Positions 5,261-9,932 of a stretch of DNA of 9,932 nt are shown here, piece after piece. Made by a program: the position numbers and the translations under genes. The notes under the pieces are model-generated. The model did not search any database. It was not told where the DNA came from and worked only from the letters and a program-made list of their open reading frames with translations. Source of the stretch: an uncultured Kineosporia sp. (GTDB lineage: Bacteria > Actinomycetota > Actinomycetes > Actinomycetales > Kineosporiaceae); the NCBI GenBank assembly GCA_937859855.1, contig CALMAR010000137.1, forward strand, positions 1 to 9,932. Direction: 5' to 3'. The first letter of the stretch is position 1, and the number at the start of each line of letters is the position of its first letter.

Positions 5261-5961
5261 ACCCGCGTGGCGAGGTCCTGGACCCCTGGGGCGAACCTGC
5301 CCAGCCAGCGAACCGCGATCTCGGCGATAGCGCGAGGCACCGCGACCGGCCGGGAAAGGGCATGGTCAGCGGGGACGACGGCGAGCTCGACCCGATCAGG
5401 CAGGCCGAGGGCGGCGAACTCCTCCGGGCGGCCGAACGGATCACGATCACCCTGTACCACCAGGGCTGGCACGACCGGCCCCAGCAGCTCACCGGCCCTG
5501 GATCTCTCCGGCTGGCCCGGCAGGTGCAGCGGGAAGGCCAGGCAACAGATCCCGGCCGCGCCCAGCTGGGCGGCAGTCCGGCAGGCCACCCGGGCACCGG
5601 CACTGCGGCCACCCACGATCAAAGGCCGGCCCCGGCGCAGCCGGCGAACCGACCGGGAAGCGTCCAGTCCATCCAGACCCCGCAGCGCGGCCAGCCAGCC
5701 GATGTCCAGCCGATCCGGGCGCGGCGCCACCCGCCCACCGGCCACCTTCCACGGCTGCTCCACCAGCACCACCTGCCATCCGCGAGCAGTGGCGGCTGCG
5801 AAGACGGCGACCAGATCGGGCGCCCCCACTCCGCCACCGGCCCCGTGACCCAGCACCAGCCGGCCGATCGGCGCCCGGCCTGGGTCGCTGACGTGCAGCC
5901 GGGCCGGCCCCAGCGGCGTCGCCGGCTCAAAGGTTTCGGCGGCGGGCGGCGCAGCAGGCAT
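5254..5961 (-). CDS. Alpha/beta hydrolase (KANL3/Tex30-like family)
   Basis: A 235-residue cytoplasmic alpha/beta hydrolase. A GHGAGGG oxyanion-type loop at 38-44 follows the first strands (RLVLGHG). The nucleophile elbow GGRSAGAR gives Ser120, and the other members of the triad are probably Asp174 (QGDRDPFG) and His200 (PADHAL). The [10 protein letters not shown] start, the elbow and the [10 protein letters not shown] strand match small hydrolases of the KANL3/Tex30 or dienelactone-hydrolase-related group; the substrate is unknown. I chose the ATG at 5961, which overlaps the SRAP stop as TGATG, so translation is probably coupled. A longer open frame to 6180 adds a poorly conserved Arg/Gly-rich stretch antisense to nothing useful and within the SRAP gene, so it is rejected. 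Its final codons hold the SigR promoter. Confidence 0.8.
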   Translation of the reverse strand: MPAAPPAAETFEPATPLGPARLHVSDPGRAPIGRLVLGHGAGGGVGAPDLVAVFAAATARGWQVVLVEQPWKVAGGRVAPRPDRLDIGWLAALRGLDGLDASRSVRRLRRGRPLIVGGRSAGARVACRTAAQLGAAGICCLAFPLHLPGQPERSRAGELLGPVVPALVVQGDRDPFGRPEEFAALGLPDRVELAVVPADHALSRPVAVPRAIAEIAVRWLGRFAPGVQDLATRVE

Positions 5962-6851
5962 CAGAACAGCGGCTGATCGGCCGAGCCGATCAGTTCGCCG
6001 GTGGCCGGGTCGACCACGCCGTGCAGGTCCGCCAGGCCGGCCGGCTCGATCAGCTCCGGCCCGTTGTTGCGCACCGAGTTCACCCGGCTCGTGATCGGCA
6101 CCGCCGCGAACCGGCCTGGCTCGTGCGGCTGCATCAGCGCCCGGATCCCGTCCGGGTCGGTCAGCTGCGGCGACAGCCACTCAGCCCAGTGCGCGGCATC
6201 GATCACGAACGGCATCCGGTCATGGATCACGTCCAGCCCCGGTTCGGCCGCGGTGGTGAGAATGGTGTAACTGAACACCCAGGCCGCGGGGTCGTCGTCG
6301 TGGACCGATCGGTCCCGCCACAGCTCGTAGAGGCCACCGAAGGCCAGCGGGCCGCCGCTGGCCAGGGTGGTGTAGAAGGGCTGCTTGCGTGGCTTGCCCT
6401 TGGCATCCTTCTCGATCGGGCTCTTCTGCCACTCGTACCAGCCGTCGGCCGGGACCAGGCAGCGCCGGTGCCGGATCGCCCGGCGGTAGGCGGCGGTCTC
6501 GAACACCCCCTCGGCCCGCGCGTTGATCATCCGGTTGCCGATGCTGGCATCCTTGGCCCAGGACGGAATCAGGCCCCAGTGCATGGCCTTCAGCCGGCGC
6601 AACGGCTGGGGTTCGGCGACGTCGGCCTGTCGCTCCGGCTCGTCGGCGGCGTCCTGCCCGATGTCGTTCTTGGTGGTGTCGCCCGCCACCGGGCGAGCCG
6701 CCCTCTCGATGACCACCGGCTGGTCCGTGGTCGGAGCCACGTTCCAGCTGGGCTGAGCTTCCGGGCCACCCGGCTCGAGCTCGTTCTGCTCGATCTCGAA
6801 GACCTCGACCAGTTGATCCGGATTCCGGCTGGAGGCATATCGGCCGCACAT
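5961..6851 (-). CDS. SRAP-domain protein (YedK/HMCES family, abasic-site DNA-protein crosslink)
   Basis: A 296-residue SRAP protein. Members protect abasic sites in single-stranded DNA by forming a covalent link through the N-terminal cysteine once Met1 is removed. That residue, Cys2 (MCGRYASS), requires the start at 6851 and rules out the longer frame from 6887. Other active-site residues are visible: Asn37 (WNVAPT), Glu140 (GWYEW) and His210 (HDRMP), with NARAEGVF at 110-117. The segment between WNVAPT and MHWGLIP (about 43-88) is some 25-30 residues longer than in E. coli YedK and is acidic and probably disordered. AGGGTGA lies six bases before the ATG but inside a small hairpin. It is the first gene of a run into the hydrolase and sigR. 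M. tuberculosis also has an SRAP gene next to aroA. Confidence 0.93.
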   Translation of the reverse strand: MCGRYASSRNPDQLVEVFEIEQNELEPGGPEAQPSWNVAPTTDQPVVIERAARPVAGDTTKNDIGQDAADEPERQADVAEPQPLRRLKAMHWGLIPSWAKDASIGNRMINARAEGVFETAAYRRAIRHRRCLVPADGWYEWQKSPIEKDAKGKPRKQPFYTTLASGGPLAFGGLYELWRDRSVHDDDPAAWVFSYTILTTAAEPGLDVIHDRMPFVIDAAHWAEWLSPQLTDPDGIRALMQPHEPGRFAAVPITSRVNSVRNNGPELIEPAGLADLHGVVDPATGELIGSADQPLF

Positions 6852-6856
6852 GCATT

Positions 6857-6874
6857 TCACCCTAGACGGGGTGA
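6857..6874 (-). promoter_or_regulatory. Hairpin holding the SRAP ribosome binding site
   Basis: On the minus strand TCACCC (6874-6869) pairs perfectly with GGGTGA (6862-6857) around a 6-base loop. The 3' arm is the Shine-Dalgarno sequence of the SRAP gene, whose ATG is at 6851. If transcribed, the hairpin would limit translation; as DNA it could be an operator. Confidence 0.4.
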
Positions 6875-6898
6875 GGTGCCGGGACACGGGCCCACGGG

Positions 6899-6910
6899 CT
6901 CGCGCGCGAG
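6899..6910. repeat. 12-base perfect palindrome in the divergent spacer
   Basis: CTCGCGCGCGAG lies between the SRAP and DoxX genes, 25 bases before the DoxX start. It is a perfect dyad that could bind a dimeric regulator, but in DNA this GC-rich it could arise by chance. The spacer shows no clear promoter boxes. Confidence 0.3.
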
Positions 6911-6934
6911 GCCGGTTAGCGGTACCACAGTGCT

Positions 6935-7597
6935 ATGACGATCATCCGCCGCGTCGCCCGGCCTCTGCTGGCCGCTCCCATGATTCAGAACGGCCTGGAC
7001 GCCGCCCGCCATCCCACTCCCCGGCTGGAGACGGCCGGGCCGGTCCTGGACAAGGTCACCCCGCTGCTGGAGCGGGTTCCTGGCCCGGTCAAGCTCCCCA
7101 GCGACCGGGTAACGGTGATCCGCGCCGCCGGAGCCATCACCGCCGGTGCCGGTGCGTTGCTGGCCATCGGCAAGCTGCCCCGGCTGGCCTCCGTCGCCAT
7201 CGCCGTCACCTACCCGGTGGTGCAACCCGACCCGCCGTTCTGGGTGGAGAAGGATCCCGAGCTGCGCCGGGCCAAGCGCACCGAGTTCCTGAAGAACATG
7301 GGGCTGCTCGGCGGCACCCTGCTGGCCAGCGTGGATACTGCCGGCTCACCCGACTTGGCCTGGCGCAGCCGCCGGGCGGCCAAGCAGGCGAAGAAGGCTG
7401 CCCAGAACGCCACCCAGGCGGCCGCCGATGTGGCCAGCCACACCACCGAGAGCGCCAGGGACACTGTGACCGGCTCGGTGCGGTCGGCTCGCAAGGCGGC
7501 CAAGCAGCAGGCGGCGCAGGCGAAGAAGACGGCCAAGTCGGCGCGGAAATCCGCGCGCAAGCAGGTCAAGAGGACCCGGGACAAGCTGCCGGTCTGA
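6935..7597 (+). CDS. DoxX-family membrane protein with histone H1-like C-terminal tail
   Basis: A 220-residue protein. The first 140 residues resemble the small DoxX membrane family: an amphipathic start MTIIRRVARPLLAAPMIQNG, then hydrophobic segments at about 60-79, 83-95 and 120-132, with the ALLAIGKLPRLASVAIA stretch typical of actinobacterial DoxX. From about 144 to the end the protein is rich in Lys, Ala, Arg and Ser, with repeated AAKQAKKAA, RKAAKQQAAQAKKTAKSARK and KQVKRTRDK, like bacterial histone H1 or HU tails. Function is unknown; DoxX proteins have been tied to redox and thiol metabolism at the membrane in mycobacteria, which would fit the nearby SigR pair but is only inference. 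The tail could bind nucleic acid or acidic lipids. The ATG at 6935 has no clear ribosome binding site. It lies 50 bases before aroA. Confidence 0.75.
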   Translation: MTIIRRVARPLLAAPMIQNGLDAARHPTPRLETAGPVLDKVTPLLERVPGPVKLPSDRVTVIRAAGAITAGAGALLAIGKLPRLASVAIAVTYPVVQPDPPFWVEKDPELRRAKRTEFLKNMGLLGGTLLASVDTAGSPDLAWRSRRAAKQAKKAAQNATQAAADVASHTTESARDTVTGSVRSARKAAKQQAAQAKKTAKSARKSARKQVKRTRDKLPV

Positions 7598-7609
7598 CTG
7601 ACTGACTGA
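7595..7609 (+). repeat. TGAC tandem repeat over the DoxX stop
   Basis: TGAC is repeated 3.75 times from the stop codon of the DoxX-like gene. The phase of the repeat places TGA stops in all three forward frames, which would catch any slipped ribosome. This may be chance. Confidence 0.6.
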
Positions 7610-7647
7610 ACCTGGCCCGGGGCCTGCGGGCGTAGGCTCATCCGACC

Positions 7648-8940
7648 ATGACTGAGGACCCGTGGCCCGCGCCGGAGCGGACCCGGCCGGTGCAGGCCAC
7701 CATCGCCCTGCCTGGCTCCAAGTCGCTGACCAACCGGTATCTGGTGCTGGCTGCGCTCGCCGACGAGCCCTCCCGGTTGCGATCGCCTCTGCGTTCCCGC
7801 GACACCCTGCTGATGGCGGCCGCGCTGCGCCACCTCGGCGTGAGCATCGAGGACGCCTCTGGGACCGGCTCGTTCGGGGCGGACTGGATGATCCGGCCGG
7901 GTCCGCTGCGGGGCGGTGTCTCGATCGACTGCGGCCTGGCTGGGACGGTGATGCGCTTCCTGCCGCCGGTCAGCGCGCTGGCCCGCGGCGACGTGGTCTT
8001 CGACGGTGACCCGCGAGCCCGGCAGCGGCCGATGGCGCCCATCGTCACCGCGCTGAAGGACCTGGGCATCGCGGTGGACGCCGCCGGCGGATCGAACCTG
8101 CCGCTGACCGTGCACGGCCAGGGCCAGGTTCGCGGCGGCACGGTCCAGCTGGACGCCTCAGCCTCCTCCCAGTTCGTCTCCGCCCTGCTGCTGGCCGGCC
8201 CGCGCTACCACGAGGGCCTCACCGTTCAGCACGTCGGCCCGCCGATTCCGAGCGAGCCGCACGTCACGATGACGGTGGAGGCGCTACGCGATGTGGGCGT
8301 AGTGGTGGACGACAGCCAGCCGCAGACCTGGCGGGTCGACCCCGGCCGGGTGGGCGGCCTGGACGTGATGGTCGAGCCGGATCTGTCCAATGCGGCGCCG
8401 TTCCTGGCCGCGGCCGCGGTCACCGGCGGCTGCGTCACCGTGCCCGGCTGGCCGCAGTACACCACCCAGGCCGGGGATGCCCTGCGGGATCTGCTCGACT
8501 CCATGGGTGCCGAAGTAAGCCTGGATCGGACTGGGCTGACCGTGACCGGATCCGGTGAGCTGTACGGGCTAGAGGCCGATCTGCACGCGGCCGGTGAACT
8601 GGCTCCGGTGGTGGCGGCGCTGGCGGCGCTGGCCGACTCGCCGTCCCACCTGCACGGCATCGCGCACCTGCGCGGACACGAGACCGACCGGCTGGCCGCA
8701 CTGGCTACCGAGCTGAACGCGCTCGGCGGCAACGTGCAGGAGACCGGCGATGGACTGGTGATCAAGCCGGCCCCGCTGCACGGCGGCGTCTTCCACACCT
8801 ACCACGACCATCGGCTGGCCACGGCCGGGGCCGTACTGGGCCTGAAGGTGGCCGGCGTGCTGGTCGAGAACATCGGCACCACCGCCAAGACGCTGCCCGA
8901 GTTCACCCGGCTCTGGCACGACATGCTCGACGCCGGCTGA
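7648..8940 (+). CDS. aroA: 3-phosphoshikimate 1-carboxyvinyltransferase (EPSP synthase)
   Basis: A full-length 430-residue EPSP synthase. It joins phosphoenolpyruvate to shikimate 3-phosphate in the sixth step of the shikimate pathway toward aromatic amino acids. Substrate-binding motifs are present: [10 protein letters not shown] (21-30; Lys25, Ser26, Arg30), GLAGTVMR (96-103; Arg103), RARQRPM (123-129), [15 protein letters not shown] (171-185), LRGHETDRL (341-349), HDHRLA (386-391) and AKTLPEF (413-419; Lys414). The usual catalytic Asp313 of E. coli is matched by Glu317 (AGEL), and the Pro after the GTAMR motif by Phe104. Both are, as far as I recall, normal for actinobacterial AroA such as that of M. 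tuberculosis. There is no ribosome binding site close to the ATG, but TAGGCT at 7633-7638 could be a -10 box for a nearly leaderless message. rsgA follows 14 bases later. Confidence 0.96.
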   Translation: MTEDPWPAPERTRPVQATIALPGSKSLTNRYLVLAALADEPSRLRSPLRSRDTLLMAAALRHLGVSIEDASGTGSFGADWMIRPGPLRGGVSIDCGLAGTVMRFLPPVSALARGDVVFDGDPRARQRPMAPIVTALKDLGIAVDAAGGSNLPLTVHGQGQVRGGTVQLDASASSQFVSALLLAGPRYHEGLTVQHVGPPIPSEPHVTMTVEALRDVGVVVDDSQPQTWRVDPGRVGGLDVMVEPDLSNAAPFLAAAAVTGGCVTVPGWPQYTTQAGDALRDLLDSMGAEVSLDRTGLTVTGSGELYGLEADLHAAGELAPVVAALAALADSPSHLHGIAHLRGHETDRLAALATELNALGGNVQETGDGLVIKPAPLHGGVFHTYHDHRLATAGAVLGLKVAGVLVENIGTTAKTLPEFTRLWHDMLDAG

Positions 8941-8954
8941 GTTCGCCCGCACCC

Positions 8955-9932
8955 ATGCCTGCCCGCCGCCGGATGGACGCCGAGGATCAGGTCCGGATCC
9001 GGCCGAATCCACGGGGATCGCGACCGCGGTCCAAGGAGCGGCCCGGGCACCGGGACGCCGTCGCGGCCCAGGTGGTGACCGTGGACCGGGGCCGATATGG
9101 CTGTCTGCTGGGCCGTTTCACCGAACCGGAATTCACCGGCGACCCGCCTGGCCCGCTGGTGGTGACCGCGATGAAGGCCCGGGAGCTGGGCCGGGCCGGG
9201 GTGGTCGTGGGAGACCGGGTGGCGCTGGTCGGTGACGTCACCGGTGCACCGGGTTCGCTGGCCCGGATCGTGCGGGTCGAGCCGAGGACGTCGGTACTGC
9301 GGCGCAGCTTCGACGACATCGAGGAGAACGACACTTCTGAACGGGTGATCGTGGCCAACGCCGATCAGCTGGCCATCGTCACCGCGCTGGCCGATCCGGT
9401 GCCGCGGCCCCGCCTGGTGGACCGCTGCCTGGTCGCCGCCTACGACGCCGGGCTGGATCCGCTGCTGGTGCTGACCAAGGCGGACCTGGCCTCGCCAGAC
9501 GCGTTCCTGGAGGGGTACCGCGCTCTGGAGGTGCCCTGGCTGATCACCGCGGCCGGGGGCCAGCCGATCGAGGGGCTGGACAACCTGCGGGCGCACCTGC
9601 ACGACCGGGTCACGGTGTTCGTGGGGCATTCCGGGGTGGGCAAGTCGACGCTGGTGAACGCCCTGGTGCCGGGCTCGGCCCGGGCGGTCGGCGAGGTGAA
9701 CGATGTGACCGGCCGCGGCCGGCACACCTCGACCTCCGCGATCGCACTGGAGCTGCCGGACGGCGGCTGGGTGGTGGACACGCCGGGCGTCCGCTCGTTC
9801 GGCTTGGCCCACGTCAGCCCGGACGACCTGCTCCGCGCCTTCCCCGATCTGGCCGCCGGCACCGGCGAGTGCCCACGCGGCTGCACCCACGACGAGCCGG
9901 AGTGCGGGCTGGACGACTGGGTGGCCCAGGGC
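8955..9932 (+). CDS. rsgA: Ribosome small-subunit-dependent GTPase A, 3' end cut by the window
   Basis: 326 codons are visible and no stop is reached, so only about the last 10-20 residues should be missing. RsgA (YjeQ/EngC) is a circularly permuted GTPase that checks late 30S subunit assembly. After an OB-fold (about 36-110; VVTVDRGRYGCLLG), the G motifs appear in the permuted order: G4 TKAD (174-177), G5 ITAAGG (197-202), G1 GHSGVGKS (224-231), G2 region RGRHTST (254-260), G3 DTPG (275-278). A zinc knuckle follows with Cys306, Cys310, His312 and Cys317 (CPRGCTHDEPEC). The basic N-terminus (RPNPRGSRPRSKERP) is usual in actinobacteria. Start choice is open between ATG 8955 and ATG 8973, neither with a good ribosome binding site. 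It follows aroA by 14 bases, so the two are very likely co-transcribed. Confidence 0.95.
   Translation, partial: MPARRRMDAEDQVRIRPNPRGSRPRSKERPGHRDAVAAQVVTVDRGRYGCLLGRFTEPEFTGDPPGPLVVTAMKARELGRAGVVVGDRVALVGDVTGAPGSLARIVRVEPRTSVLRRSFDDIEENDTSERVIVANADQLAIVTALADPVPRPRLVDRCLVAAYDAGLDPLLVLTKADLASPDAFLEGYRALEVPWLITAAGGQPIEGLDNLRAHLHDRVTVFVGHSGVGKSTLVNALVPGSARAVGEVNDVTGRGRHTSTSAIALELPDGGWVVDTPGVRSFGLAHVSPDDLLRAFPDLAAGTGECPRGCTHDEPECGLDDWVAQG

Noticed and set aside
5962..6180. N-terminal extension of the hydrolase into the SRAP gene
   Set aside because: The added residues are Arg/Gly/Ala-rich without structure, and the TGATG overlap at 5959-5963 is a normal coupled start.
7614..7624. GGCCCGGGGCC as a terminator after the DoxX-like gene
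   Set aside because: The two 5-base arms leave a one-base loop, too tight for a real hairpin, and the aroA gene follows directly.
7210..8115. Minus-strand open frame over the DoxX and aroA genes
   Set aside because: It crosses two real genes on the other strand and their spacer, and has the Arg/Gln/His-rich look of antisense translation.
8955..8975. Glyphosate-type resistance or other special trait inferred from AroA residues Phe104 and Glu317
   Set aside because: These appear to be ordinary for the actinobacterial AroA group, so no special trait can be claimed from sequence alone.
8799..9890. Long minus-strand open frame opposite rsgA
   Set aside because: Shadow of rsgA and the aroA end; no domain seen, while the plus strand encodes clear GTPase motifs.
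1..9932. CRISPR arrays, tRNA or rRNA genes, insertion sequences, phage or defence genes
   Set aside because: None was seen on either strand; the longest repeats are the hairpins and C tracts listed.

Overview
The window is a GC-rich stretch of an actinobacterial (Actinomycetota) chromosome. The evidence is very high GC, frequent GTG starts, a SigR/RsrA thiol-stress pair with a mycothiol-type anti-sigma factor, a 24-residue bL37 ribosomal protein, a nickel superoxide dismutase with its own maturation protease, and an actinobacterial-type AroA. Finer placement is not possible by eye; Propionibacteriales or a neighbouring order would fit. Gene order from the biotinyl carrier to RsgA resembles, from memory, the Mycobacterium tuberculosis segment Rv3221c (TB7.3)-rshA-sigH-SRAP-aroA-rsgA, so much of this is a conserved housekeeping neighbourhood.

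Layout. (1) 1-1202, minus strand: the N-terminus of a medium-chain zinc-type dehydrogenase, preceded by a DivIVA-type coiled-coil protein. (2) 1374-2261, plus strand: sodX (protease) and sodN (Ni-SOD). (3) 2262-2517: a convergent gap with long C tracts and two hairpins. (4) 2518-3871, minus strand: a PilT-like ATPase downstream of a small biotinyl carrier with a possible leaderless promoter. (5) 3872-4048: a divergent spacer with a long nested inverted repeat and a shorter dyad, upstream of the bL37 gene (4049-4123, plus). (6) 4134-6851, minus strand: SRAP protein, alpha/beta hydrolase, sigR and rsrA, almost without gaps. A perfect SigR-type promoter (GGAAT-N18-GTT) overlaps the stop codon of the hydrolase. 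(7) 6935-9932, plus strand: a DoxX-like protein with a histone H1-like basic tail, aroA, and rsgA cut by the window end.

Functional links. SigR and RsrA form a redox switch: reduced RsrA holds SigR through a zinc centre, and oxidation releases SigR, which should fire its own promoter. That promoter, a strong ribosome binding site and a GTG start 129 bases upstream of a second start suggest long and short SigR isoforms, as known in Streptomyces. SodX and SodN remove superoxide, so the window carries two oxidative-stress modules. AroA belongs to the shikimate pathway and RsgA to 30S subunit maturation.

I do not see a clear new multi-gene system such as a defence island, CRISPR array or mobile element. 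The observations most worth a second look are the two-start SigR arrangement, the nested inverted repeat beside bL37, the C-tract hairpin after sodN, and the DoxX/H1-tail fusion.
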